Program-made: the position numbers and the translations under genes
IMG/VR virus record: IMGVR_UViG_3300042503_001836
Location: 54,554-118,553 of that record
Strand: one strand, 5' to 3'
Length of the DNA: 64,000 bases
DNA from: a virus
Part shown: positions 7,772 through 17,700 of the stretch, one piece after another
Layout: the number at the start of each line of letters is the position of its first letter
How positions within the stretch are numbered: the first letter of the stretch is position 1
Notes under the pieces: generated by a model
The model's input: only the letters and a program-made list of their open reading frames with translations
What the model was told of the DNA's origin: nothing
Databases searched by the model: none

Positions 7772-8640
7772 TATACAATCTCCGTAATTCTTGCAAATCC
7801 ATTGGCACTACTCCATATTCCTCTAATTTCACCTGAATAATCCTCACCATTAAAAGTTGCAAAAGATGGTGTATTCCCTACTCTAGCAGGTAGAAAGATA
7901 GAAAAGTTGGTTGTACTAGCCGCACTAGCATTTAATACAATATATAAATCTGAAGCTGAGTCATTAACAATAATTACAGTTTTTCTATCATTGTTAGCTA
8001 CTAATAATATTACTGACGTTGCGCTACTGGCGACGTTAGATATTGTTGATGTGGCTGCAAAAGATTGAACTACAGAAATAGATCCTGAAGGTGCTTTTGC
8101 TCCCAAAGATGCCGGAATTTTACCGTCAATACTACTTAATGAGTTATTACCAGTAGTTTGTAAGGCACTTGTAGACGCACCAGTAGGTAATGACACTGTA
8201 CCGGAAATATTAGCAATTGAGCCAATAGTATTTGTACCGCTATTAATTCCTACAGAAGTTGGTGGTGTTAATGTTGTTAATTGTGCAGCAGGTAATACTA
8301 CAGGCACACTACCACTAGCTAAAGCCTGACCTAAATTAGGTAATTTAGTATTTATACTAGCTAAATTACCACCAGATTCTAATGCAAGTGCAGATGTGTT
8401 TAAATTAGTTCCTGCATTAGCAATAAAGCTAGTGTTGGTGAAAGTAAGATCAGGTGCGGTACCAATATTAAAAGTAGGGATAGTAGTAAACGCTGGTAAT
8501 GTACCACTAATTCCTACATTCCAAGTCCCTAATTGTACTGCCGTAAATTCAGGGACATAAGGATCTGCAAGTGTTCCGCTTCCTGTAGCTTTTCTGTAGG
8601 CTGTTGCGCCTGTCACATCTATATACGGCTGATGTGCCAT
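7771..8640 (-). CDS. Tail-associated structural protein, Ser/Thr/Ala-rich
   Basis: 289 residues with no charged core: Ser, Thr, Ala, Gly and Asn dominate, and short beta-like repeats (TFNIGTAPDLTF, ASINTKLPNLGQAL, SLSSIDGKIPASLG) run through the middle. The C-terminal 90 residues look globular (DRKTVIIVNDSASDLYIVLN). Placed between gpJ and the fibres, it is likely a distal tail or fibre-base component. It starts 2 bp after gpJ ends. I cannot assign a family. Confidence 0.7.
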   Translation of the reverse strand: MAHQPYIDVTGATAYRKATGSGTLADPYVPEFTAVQLGTWNVGISGTLPAFTTIPTFNIGTAPDLTFTNTSFIANAGTNLNTSALALESGGNLASINTKLPNLGQALASGSVPVVLPAAQLTTLTPPTSVGINSGTNTIGSIANISGTVSLPTGASTSALQTTGNNSLSSIDGKIPASLGAKAPSGSISVVQSFAATSTISNVASSATSVILLVANNDRKTVIIVNDSASDLYIVLNASAASTTNFSIFLPARVGNTPSFATFNGEDYSGEIRGIWSSANGFARITEIV

Positions 8641-8642
8641 TT

Positions 8643-10976
8643 TTAAAATTCTCCTGTAAACACTGTGAAATATTGATTACTTACGTCTGCCGTCGCTTGT
8701 GGTGCAGATGGTGCTTCTACAAAAGTGCTAACTTTATTATTAGTTGTGATAGCAGCTACCCTCACATAGAAGAATCCGTTACCTACATTTTCCCACCTAG
8801 CTGATAGTTCAGTAGTTACTTGAGTAGAACCCCATTCAGCCGTTGCACCTCTTTTAAATTCAACTTTATATCTATCAGTATATGGTTCTTCTATAGTAAC
8901 ACCATTTACTTCCTTTGTAGGACGTTGCCACGATGCAACAAGTGTAAAACTTGTTCTTTCACCGTAGTTAATTCTTTGTATTCGGCAAGCAACATCTCTA
9001 GGTGGTGAGGCTACTATTGGTAGTCTTGCCACCGGAATAATTACTGGTACTTTTATCCCTGATTCAATCTGATTGTAATAATCTGCACTATAAGTTTTAG
9101 CAGTAATATCAAAAACATTCAGATTATCTTCAACTGGATTTACTTCTGTAATTCGGTAAAGCTGTGTCCTGCTTATAGTATCTATTATTTGCCAAGGTGA
9201 TCCCGGTGCAGGTAAATCTGTTAAAGGTGTAGCTAGATTAATTTCTGTAAATGTTCCTGCCCCATTGCTAATTAACCTTTCTACAACTGTTTCATCTGGT
9301 AATGTTAATAAAATCTTTTTGTCTGTACTCCCTGTTAATGCTAATGGTGAATCAATTATTATTTTTGTGCTAGTTACATCTGAAACTAAACCACCGTTTC
9401 TAATTCTATTTTTAGCACTATCCGCCACTTGGATTACATCACCAGGCGAAAAAAACATAGCACGTGTTCTGACTCTACAAGTCAAAGTTATATTATTAGG
9501 TTGTGATCCTAAAATAGTCCGTCGTCCCGATCTAATAGCTGCGCCTCGCCGGGTTTCTCCTAATAAAGCATACTCTTCTACTTGCACGCCATAACGTTGA
9601 ATTGCTGAAATATCTTCTACTATTTCTGGTATTAATTCCCAGTCTTCAATTGTAGATTGGTAAGATACCTTAGCAACTGTTGTGACTGTATTTAATTCTG
9701 GCGTTTGATAAGCAAATTTACCATCTTCTACATCAGCATTAGTGAGGACTTTAGGTAACGCTATTGTGGGTCTGTCTTGCCAAAAACTAATCTGTGATCC
9801 GTTCCAATATGGTTTTGCATACATACTAGAACAGATAGCGCGAATCATTTCTAATACTATTTCCTGACCGCCTGACCCTAAAATAGTATTAAATAAAAAT
9901 CTACGTTCCGTCCCACCACCACCATTAGATACAAACTGATTATTATAGACACTACATTGATATAAAGCATATTTATCTATATATTGACTAGGAATACCTA
10001 AATTAAATCTTGGCTCTGTAAGCAACTTCCAGACCACCCAAGCAGGGTCTGCCGTTGCTCTATCCGGTGTATAAAAGCTACCATTCCAACCACCGCTATA
10101 ATCAATTCCATTATCAGTTGTATTGATAGTTGCATTAGTTGGGATGTCGCAAATCATCCCTCTCACTTTTGCCCATATTTCTGGAGTAGATTGAAAAGTT
10201 TTTGCAGGAAATTGTACACTTAGTAATGCCGTATTTAAGTAGGCTATTCTATCGCTCGTAATTTCCGTATAACTAATCCATCTTAAATTAGCTGTTATGT
10301 AGCTGGTTTTTGGCGGAATTGGACTAGGCGGTTCTTGAGGATATAGCTTTACTACCCTAACTTCAAAATAACTTTCATTTCTATTAACAGCAAAACGATA
10401 ATTAAACGCAACTTGATCAGAATATCTAGCAGTGATATCTTGTGAATGTCTTAGTACAAACGCACCATTAATACCTTCTTTTATATATATTTGAAACCCT
10501 ATGCTTGTCTGTCTAATATCGCCATTTGCATCATTATATTGCAACTGGAAACCAAGTCTAACTTGAATTTCTGTTAAATCAGCATTTGATATAGTTCGTG
10601 TTTGCGGAAGCCCAAATTTAACTTCGACATTCAGAGGATTGTCTGAAAAAGTAGCATCTATTAAATTATATGCTTGTCCTGTGGAAAGAGTACCATTAGT
10701 ACTGCTGACAGTCACATTAGCAAAATTAAAAGAGCCGTCCGGATTTTGAAAAGGCGTTTTGTCAAAATAAACCCCTTGAAACCCGCCAATTAGTCCCCCA
10801 ATGGGGCCCTCGCACATTCCTAAAACTAACTTAACATAATCATTAGTTACCCCTGAAATAGAGTCAATGATTTGTTGTCTAACTTGCTGTGCTTGCTGTT
10901 GAGGTGAGGAGCTACTACCACCACCACCGCCAAATAAACCGCCTGAACCTGACAAATTTTTTGTCATATTTTTCAA
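8643..10976 (-). CDS. J: gpJ-like central tail tip / host specificity protein
   Basis: 777 residues. The N-terminus has the glycine/serine-rich lead and the LVLGMCEGPIGGLIGG segment typical of lambda gpJ and related tip proteins, followed by the region with Trp-rich PAWVVWKLLTEPRFNLG, a hallmark of this family. The C-terminal ~100 residues look like a fibronectin-type domain. gpJ proteins form the trimeric tip that contacts the receptor and opens on infection. Lambda gpJ is about 1130 residues; this one is shorter at the C-terminus, and the receptor-binding function may have moved to the adjacent fibres. Gene order K-I-J is as in lambda. Confidence 0.85.
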   Translation of the reverse strand: MKNMTKNLSGSGGLFGGGGGSSSSPQQQAQQVRQQIIDSISGVTNDYVKLVLGMCEGPIGGLIGGFQGVYFDKTPFQNPDGSFNFANVTVSSTNGTLSTGQAYNLIDATFSDNPLNVEVKFGLPQTRTISNADLTEIQVRLGFQLQYNDANGDIRQTSIGFQIYIKEGINGAFVLRHSQDITARYSDQVAFNYRFAVNRNESYFEVRVVKLYPQEPPSPIPPKTSYITANLRWISYTEITSDRIAYLNTALLSVQFPAKTFQSTPEIWAKVRGMICDIPTNATINTTDNGIDYSGGWNGSFYTPDRATADPAWVVWKLLTEPRFNLGIPSQYIDKYALYQCSVYNNQFVSNGGGGTERRFLFNTILGSGGQEIVLEMIRAICSSMYAKPYWNGSQISFWQDRPTIALPKVLTNADVEDGKFAYQTPELNTVTTVAKVSYQSTIEDWELIPEIVEDISAIQRYGVQVEEYALLGETRRGAAIRSGRRTILGSQPNNITLTCRVRTRAMFFSPGDVIQVADSAKNRIRNGGLVSDVTSTKIIIDSPLALTGSTDKKILLTLPDETVVERLISNGAGTFTEINLATPLTDLPAPGSPWQIIDTISRTQLYRITEVNPVEDNLNVFDITAKTYSADYYNQIESGIKVPVIIPVARLPIVASPPRDVACRIQRINYGERTSFTLVASWQRPTKEVNGVTIEEPYTDRYKVEFKRGATAEWGSTQVTTELSARWENVGNGFFYVRVAAITTNNKVSTFVEAPSAPQATADVSNQYFTVFTGEF

Positions 10977-10981
10977 GTTCC

Positions 10982-11587
10982 TTATGCACTATAGCTAGAT
11001 GTGATTTCGACAGATAAAACTTGAAAGTTTTTAACTAAAACCTCACCAAATACTAAAGGTATAGGCGTACCTTCTTTAGTCATATATCCTGGACTTTGGA
11101 AGAAAGAGGATCTTCTATCATCCATGCTTATTTCACTTGGATCATTATTCATATGTGTGCTAGGATTACCAAAAAGCACAGATTGTAACAACCCTGTTGC
11201 ACCTGATATAATCAACCCCCAGCCTAAATTCACAGCTATAGCACCAACGCCTGTAATAGTTGTCAACGCTATCCCAATCCCAATCATGGCAACGCTAGTG
11301 ATGAATTTCCCAACCTCTCCAGATCCTTGGATAGCTGGTGTGATTTCTACAGTTAACCCTGTAATAGGTAATAGTAATTCTGGTGAATTTTCATCAACTT
11401 CTCTTTCCCAATTAGGTGCTTTAATAATAATTGAATAAACCCAATCAGTACCTAATACATAATGTTTGAAGTTTTCAAAATAACAACATAGAAAGTTGAT
11501 TGTTTCTCTAACCGTATGCACATCAGCTTGTAATTCTGGTAAAAATTCCTTACCTAAAGCACCATTTAATTTAATAGTAGTTAGCAT
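10982..11587 (-). CDS. I: gpI-like tail tip assembly protein
   Basis: 201 residues. The N-terminal half has a ubiquitin-like opening (MLTTIKLNGALGKEF) and the C-terminal half contains a long glycine-rich hydrophobic stretch (residues about 105-145) plus SPGYMTKEGTPIPLVFGEV, matching the lambda gpI family. It acts in assembly of the tail tip and does not end up as a major part of it. It overlaps the gpK stop by 7 bp and is followed at 5 bp by gpJ. Confidence 0.8.
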   Translation of the reverse strand: MLTTIKLNGALGKEFLPELQADVHTVRETINFLCCYFENFKHYVLGTDWVYSIIIKAPNWEREVDENSPELLLPITGLTVEITPAIQGSGEVGKFITSVAMIGIGIALTTITGVGAIAVNLGWGLIISGATGLLQSVLFGNPSTHMNNDPSEISMDDRRSSFFQSPGYMTKEGTPIPLVFGEVLVKNFQVLSVEITSSYSA

Positions 11588-12339
11588 ATTTCTTTTAATC
11601 TCCCATGTAAAAGTGTTCTTTTACGCCAATAATCAGCATACTGCTCTATTCTTGACACTGATGAATCTGATGGGGAATGAAGAATAATATTTTCTTCTGG
11701 TTTGACCATAACTATAGCATGATTTACTTTCCTACCACCTTTTAAAGCCACACCGAATACATCATATTTTTGTGGTTGTGTTCCTAACGGCAGCAAGTTA
11801 AATTTGTCCATACTCCAAGGACAGTCATAATCTGTTGGCGGAAAGTTTTCCAATTGAGTTCTATGAAATTCCCCAATATCCACATTTAAAGTTCCCAATA
11901 GATACCTTCGGACAATTGCAAAACAGTCAGACCGTCCCCAATGAAATCTAGTGTTTAAATAAAATTCTAAATCTTGTGGTTTGTAGTCTTTTTTCTCTAG
12001 TGGAAACGGATCTGGATTGTTAGCCTCATAATAGTCCCACACATCAAAACCAGAATGATAAAGAATAATAGGTTTTTGGCTTTGATGAGCAAGTTCAATA
12101 TCTGTATAGGTAAAATACCCCGACTGACCTTCTTTATGGTGTGTATGCCAAATAGCCGTAATATCTGAGTAGTTAAATTCCGCTAAGTCAGTAGCGGCTA
12201 TTGTAAAATGATTTGTTGGATCATCATGAATGTTATTTAAAACAATGGCATTACCATCGATAACAATGCCACAGATTTCCTTATCCGTCCCTAAAGCAGC
12301 CGTTTTAATTTGTAATTTAATTAAGTCTGGTATTAGCAT
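11581..12339 (-). CDS. K: gpK-like tail tip protein, JAMM plus NlpC/P60 peptidase
   Basis: 252 residues with two domains. Residues 1-115 form a JAB/MPN metalloprotease domain; the zinc motif is visible as HTHHKEGQSGYFTYTD (H-x-H, then S and D). Residues 120-250 are an NlpC/P60 cysteine peptidase with catalytic Cys in WGRSDCFAIVR and His in NHAIVMV. Lambda gpK has this same pair. It works on the tail tip and probably on cell-wall peptides at entry. It starts the leftward K-I-J run, 80 bp from the divergent portal gene, behind a promoter at 12364-12392. Confidence 0.88.
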   Translation of the reverse strand: MLIPDLIKLQIKTAALGTDKEICGIVIDGNAIVLNNIHDDPTNHFTIAATDLAEFNYSDITAIWHTHHKEGQSGYFTYTDIELAHQSQKPIILYHSGFDVWDYYEANNPDPFPLEKKDYKPQDLEFYLNTRFHWGRSDCFAIVRRYLLGTLNVDIGEFHRTQLENFPPTDYDCPWSMDKFNLLPLGTQPQKYDVFGVALKGGRKVNHAIVMVKPEENIILHSPSDSSVSRIEQYADYWRKRTLLHGRLKEIC

Positions 12340-12363
12340 AGAATCATTTTTTAGCTATCACTA

Positions 12364-12392
12364 AATATAGCACACATAGATAAATGCTACAA
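12364..12392 (-). promoter_or_regulatory. Promoter of the K-I-J tail tip operon
   Basis: TTGTAG (12387-12392) and TATATT (12364-12369), 17 bp apart on the minus strand, 25 bp before the gpK start. The divergent portal gene starts at 12419 and must use an overlapping, weaker signal. Confidence 0.5.
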
Positions 12393-12418
12393 TAAAATAA
12401 AAGTTAAATCAATAAAAT

Positions 12419-14329
12419 ATGTTAAACACTAATATTCTTTCTCCCAAAGTCCAGGCATTAGTATCAACCTGGATAGGGATGGTACAACAGTCAGATAAAA
12501 ACATAGCTAACACTTATGTAGAAATGCTTAAGGATTCGCCAGTAGCCAGCGCGGCTAACGACTTGCGAATAATGTTAGGTGTTTCCATGTTAGATAAATA
12601 CCAGCATCCAGACCCAGACATTCAACATTTTGTAAGAACGTCTATCAACGCAATGGAGGGTAGTTGGTTAAATGTTGTCTCACAAATGCTGACATTTATT
12701 CCTTTTGGTAAATCGTTCTCAGAAGTAAGTTACAAGATTAAAAAAAGAAAAGCCCATTTAGATATTATCAGAACAGTAGATCCTAGATATTATTGGTTTG
12801 AAGGCTTTAACGGACAAATAAGCCGGGTACATTATCTAAGGTTTAGCGATATCTATATTCCCTATGAAAATGGTATTCATTTAATTAACCAGCCTTACAT
12901 TGCTTTAGGTGGCGATCCTCATGGCGTGGCTATTTGCCGTCGTGCCTATCCTTACTGGGAACTAACAAAAGTAATCAACGCTTGTATGGCTGTGGCATCA
13001 GAAAGACAGGCTACCAAATTGTTAGTAGGAAAAACTGACACTGGTAATAATTCCGTTAGCATGATTAATCCTGAAACTGGACAGCCTTATATAGATCCAA
13101 ATACAGGTGAACCTAGATTATTTAATCAGGGTTATGTGATGTCTAGAAACTTAGAAGATATCAAAAATAATTCCTATGCCGTGATTGATCTAGCTGATGA
13201 AATTGAGGCGATCGCACATGAATCCGACGGTCGTTTCTTCATCAATATCTTAGGCTACCTAGAATCAATGATTATGCTATCCTGGTTAGTCCCTCGCACA
13301 GTTACAGGAACAGGAACAGTCAGCAGTGGTGATAGTAACCTAAACGAAGGGCATCAAAACATTCTTAGATTAGTGACTAGATCCCAAATGCAGATAGTAG
13401 GGGAAGCATTAGTAGAGCAAGCGATTCGTCCAATGTTGGAGTTTAACTTTGGCGAGTTAGACGACTATGGCACTTTTCCCCTTGTCATAGAAGATAATAT
13501 AGACACAATCACGCTATTAAACATCATTAATAATTGTGTGAATACCGGAACTTTTAGCAAATATGATTTAGACGTACTCAATAAAATGAGAACATTAGCA
13601 GGTATCACAGCCTTAGAAGAATTACCTAATGAGGAGGTAGAACTCAACCAAAAAAAGTATCAACTTGACTTATTAACTAAGTCAAAGAACCAAGAATCAA
13701 CTAACTTTACCTGGAATAAAAAAAGCCAACGTTATCACTATGCCAACGGTTCTAAGAAAGGTCGGTTTGTTAAAGAAAGTCAGATAGAGCAGTTAACAGA
13801 ACAAGCGATTAAAGATCATTTAGAACTAGGCGAAGTTGTGAATAACGCCTTATTTTCTGGAAAAATTAACGTTGCTAGATGGGAACGGCAAACAGCAGAA
13901 CTATTAAGAAGTTTAGCTATCTATCAATATGCTTTAGGTATAGGTGGCGCAAAACAAATGGACTGGCAGGACTACTCATTAATTAATGGTCAATTAAATC
14001 TTGAGTATCAATATCTGCGTAGATTTTCACGAGATATTTTAAGAGGCAATCTATCTGAAGCACAGATAGAAGCGCGTATAAAAATGTACTATAACAAAAC
14101 TAATCACTTTAAAGAACGCGGCAGACTAGAAGGGCATAAACGTAATGGTTATTTATGGGAACGTAGAGTAATAGCAGCAAACCATAGCTGTGATGATTGT
14201 ATTCGTTATACTGGGATGGGATGGGCGCAAATTGGTACACTGCCTAACCCTGGAGAAAACTGTCAATGTAAGTCTAATTGTAAATGCGTAAAATACTACT
14301 CAAACTCACTAATAATGCCAAAACTATGA
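12419..14329 (+). CDS. Portal protein fused to head morphogenesis protein
   Basis: 636 residues. Residues 1-410 match Mu gp29/DUF935-type portals (TLLNIINNCVNTG, and a helical crown region). Residues about 480-636 match SPP1 gp7/Mu gpF-type head morphogenesis proteins, with the cysteine-rich end C-DDC...GMGW...LPNPGENCQCKSNCKC. The portal is the ring through which DNA is packed. In most phages the two parts are separate adjacent genes. The gene is on the plus strand while all tail genes on both sides are on the minus strand, which is unusual for a late operon. Confidence 0.85.
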   Translation: MLNTNILSPKVQALVSTWIGMVQQSDKNIANTYVEMLKDSPVASAANDLRIMLGVSMLDKYQHPDPDIQHFVRTSINAMEGSWLNVVSQMLTFIPFGKSFSEVSYKIKKRKAHLDIIRTVDPRYYWFEGFNGQISRVHYLRFSDIYIPYENGIHLINQPYIALGGDPHGVAICRRAYPYWELTKVINACMAVASERQATKLLVGKTDTGNNSVSMINPETGQPYIDPNTGEPRLFNQGYVMSRNLEDIKNNSYAVIDLADEIEAIAHESDGRFFINILGYLESMIMLSWLVPRTVTGTGTVSSGDSNLNEGHQNILRLVTRSQMQIVGEALVEQAIRPMLEFNFGELDDYGTFPLVIEDNIDTITLLNIINNCVNTGTFSKYDLDVLNKMRTLAGITALEELPNEEVELNQKKYQLDLLTKSKNQESTNFTWNKKSQRYHYANGSKKGRFVKESQIEQLTEQAIKDHLELGEVVNNALFSGKINVARWERQTAELLRSLAIYQYALGIGGAKQMDWQDYSLINGQLNLEYQYLRRFSRDILRGNLSEAQIEARIKMYYNKTNHFKERGRLEGHKRNGYLWERRVIAANHSCDDCIRYTGMGWAQIGTLPNPGENCQCKSNCKCVKYYSNSLIMPKL

Positions 14330-14511
14330 AAAACACCACTGTATTACCGGGAATATTTGCCACGCTTAGTACCATATTAGCCCTAGCTGTATTGTATGCC
14401 CCTAACTTATCAGATGCTAAAAGCAGTGGCGCGTTCAATATTTCCCTAGCTTTAGCTTCAGGCAGTGCCGGATTAGCAGTATCAGATAAAGAAAAGCATG
14501 ACCACAACTAA
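14326..14511 (+). CDS. Small membrane protein
   Basis: 61 residues from the ATG at 14326, which overlaps the portal stop as ATGA; the longer in-frame start lies inside the portal gene and is less likely. Residues 6-26 (VLPGIFATLSTILALAVLYA) form a clear membrane helix and residues 33-50 a weaker one; the end is charged (SDKEKHDHN). The layout fits a small holin-like or superinfection membrane protein, but no family is recognised. Confidence 0.65.
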   Translation: MKNTTVLPGIFATLSTILALAVLYAPNLSDAKSSGAFNISLALASGSAGLAVSDKEKHDHN

Positions 14512-14671
14512 ATTCACTCCTAAACCTGAAACATTACCACCCATAGGTGATCTGATGACAGAATTAACTTTAAATACAGATGTAGTAGAAAACATCCTTA
14601 AAGAGTTCATAGATAATCCGCCTATACCAGAATTAGCTAATTTAATATTAGCTGAACCCGATGATGATTAA
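14498..14671 (+). CDS. Small acidic protein
   Basis: 57 residues, read by eye (MTTTKFTPKPETLPPIGDLM ... ending AEPDDD). It overlaps the upstream gene by 14 bp and ends just before a two-way terminator, so it completes the portal transcript. It is acidic and proline-rich, with a helical middle. Function unknown. Confidence 0.6.
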   Translation: MTTTKFTPKPETLPPIGDLMTELTLNTDVVENILKEFIDNPPIPELANLILAEPDDD

Positions 14672-14716
14672 TATTTGTAGTAGAATATGAGAACCATCTT
14701 TTTAATCTCAAAAAAA

Positions 14717-14742
14717 GCAGTTAGCTAATCATAGCTGACTGC
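14717..14742. terminator. Bidirectional terminator
   Basis: An 11-bp stem with one wobble (GCAGTTAGCTA / TAGCTGACTGC, 4-nt loop) has A-runs on its left and T-runs on its right. It separates the converging portal and tape measure transcripts. Confidence 0.85.
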
Positions 14743-14768
14743 AATTTTTTTATGTTGATTTAGATATA

Positions 14769-17700
14769 TTATCTGTTGTAAGGATTACCACGATTAATAG
14801 AACCGCCTACTCTCATTTCCCGACGAATACCATCTGATACCATCGCTTGTACAGCCTGTGACAGTCTGTAGGTATCTACTTCAGAATCACTGCCAACCTC
14901 AACACTTACAGGAACATTTATAGTTGTCGTATTGCCAATCTTAGATGCCATACTACCGTTACCACCTGCACCTACAACACCACCATTAGCAAACCCAGCC
15001 ACACCGCTTTGCAACTTATTCCAAATAGCGGTTTCTTTGTGGTTAAGAACCCGTTCACCTTCAGAAGCAACTATTAAATGAGGCTTACGTCCAGTAATAG
15101 ATCGCTCCTTATTCATTACCCCAACTATCCCGCCATCAGCAAACATTGGTAAAGTAGCAAAACCAAAATCTGTAGGAATAGCATCAAATAATCCAGGCGT
15201 AGGATTAAATCCCATAGAATTGGCATTAAACACAGAACCAGAGAGAATATCAAAAGTGCCACCAAGAAGACTGCTAAAAATATCACCACCCGCGTCCATT
15301 GCTGTGTTTGCCACAGTTTGACTACTTAATGTTAAAGCAGCTTGCATCAACATTTGCCCAGCTTGGTTTAATGTCATACCTGCCAGGTTGAGTCCATTAG
15401 CACCAACACTCAAATCAGCTAAACCTTTAACAGCATTTATACCATCAGTTGGTTTTTCATCTTTCTTTTTATTTCCAAACAATCCCTCAGTCCAACCAAA
15501 TAGAGCATCAGTCATGCGTTTAGATGCCATATCAGCTAGAGGATCAAGGAAACCTTTCATAATAGAGTTAAATAGATCACTTACGGACTCGCCAAACCCT
15601 TTTGTACTTAATAGGAACTCCTTAAACCCGCCCCTAAAGCTACTTGTGACACCTTTAACCACAGTTCCTAACTCAGAGAATTGTAGTTTAATAGCGTCTA
15701 GTTTTGCTTCATTAGTCAGCTTGAGATTTTCCCGTAAAGTATTAATCTGTTCATTAGTTAACTTATTAGCTTCCGTAGCTTCAGCGTTCTTTCTAATAAA
15801 ATCATCTAACTGAAGCGTAGCCTTAGCAAAATCCATCTGTTGATTATTAATAGCCAATTGCTTATCAATCTTTTCAGCACGGAAATCAAGACCATAGGCT
15901 TTGAGTAGAGAACTTCTAGACTCTTGTACACCTTTAAATGAATCCTGGATAAATTGCACTCTTTCTAATAATCTAGAAGGAATATTTGCATTTTCAGCAA
16001 TACGATCATTTTTTTGTTTTAACTCAATATTTTGTTTATTGCGTTCAAATTCTTCCTTAACGTAGTCCCTTCTTTTCTTAGCTTCTTCAGAAGAAATAGA
16101 CCGACTATTTTCTTCATTTGTAATAGCATTAAGTTTTTCTTTATATTCATTCTCGGTATTTAATAAAGCTAGGTTTGCTTCTAAATCAGCAGTTCTAGCA
16201 GACCTTGGATCAAGTGGGTTTAATTGCTGTAATAGTTTACGCTGTTCAACTTGTTTTTGGAGTAAACTAATTCGGAGTTTTTCAGTTTGTAATGTAACTC
16301 CTGTTCGTCTAGATATTTCCTCTCTATTAAATTGTTCTACTCTTGCTTCAAGTATTTTAGGAGTATTTTGATTTAATTCAGCTAATGCTTTTTTAGCTTG
16401 TATATTCTGAAGTACAGTAGTTTTAAAGACCTCGTTATTTGTATTAATTGCGTTAAGTGCCTGTTCAGGACTGTCTGGAAATTTCTCTAAAGATGCAACA
16501 AAAGCAGCTTTTAGTAATTTTTCATTGTCAATTACACCTTGAGTATCACGAACTGTTTTTTCTAACGCTTCTCTCTTTTTCTCTAATGAACGAATAAGCT
16601 CTTGATAGCCAATCAAGAATCGTTCAACATTACTCATGTTGGGAGACAAGCCCTCTCTTATAGTTTTCCAAATATCTAAATCAGTATCTTTCATACTGCT
16701 TTGAATTTGAAACATAGATTCAGTAGTTTGTCTAAGTAAACGATATAACCCTAACAATTGCTGTGTTCTGTCTGTTAATAGCTGGGACTCAGTATTCATA
16801 GAGTTGGCTGCATTTTGTCCATCGGCTGTATTGAATTTAAGATTTGTTGCATCTGTAACATTTGATTGCATTTCGTCAGGAGTAAGAGTCCCGCCAGTAT
16901 TAACTAGTTGATTCAACCTATTAAGATTTTCTTGATAAGTCTTTAAGAAATTACCATGTTGTCCTTGGGGTGTTCCTTGTCCTTTATATGCACTTCTATT
17001 CTTACCCGACTGGATACTGGCATAATGTAGTGCAAGTTTATTTAATACAGATGTATCTACTTGACCTTTCAAAACTTGATCTAAAACACCTCTAGATTTT
17101 AAGGAATGAATAAAATACAAATCTTGCATACCCGGGCTAAAGCTTGGTTGATCCTGACCTTGATAGTCTGTCAACTTAAACATATCCGGCATGGCATTTT
17201 TACCAAACTGTTTTTTAGCCGCTTGGATAGATGCGTTAAAGTTCATCATCTGATAGCGTCCGGCTGCAGTGCTACTGTTGTTAATCCACTTAATCCAAGT
17301 TGGTTTCCTACCAGTTCCCACATAGGGATGTTTAGAGAAATCAGTAACATTCTCACCACCAATCGTTAGACCATAGCCAAAGTTCCTAGTATTTTTTCTA
17401 AAATCAGAACCCTCAGCATTAGCCACAGCATTAGCCAAAGCTAAAATATACTTATTCTTACGCAGTTCATAAAGTTGTTTACCAAGTGGGGTTAGTTTTG
17501 CATACTCTTCAGGGCTTAAGTCATTACCACCTTGAGATATTCCTGAAGAATTTTTAATACCTATCGTACCAGGTACAGGCGGTAATATGGGAACGGGTTG
17601 TCTTTTTGGCAACGGCTTAACCTGTGATGCGACATTCTTAGCTATTTCTACCGCACCAACAGCTTGATCAAAGACAAAACTCTTAATACCCGTACTCTTT

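Noticed and set aside
14284-14325. Longer start for the small membrane protein
   Set aside because: It would lie inside the end of the portal gene; the ATGA overlap at 14326 is the standard coupled start.
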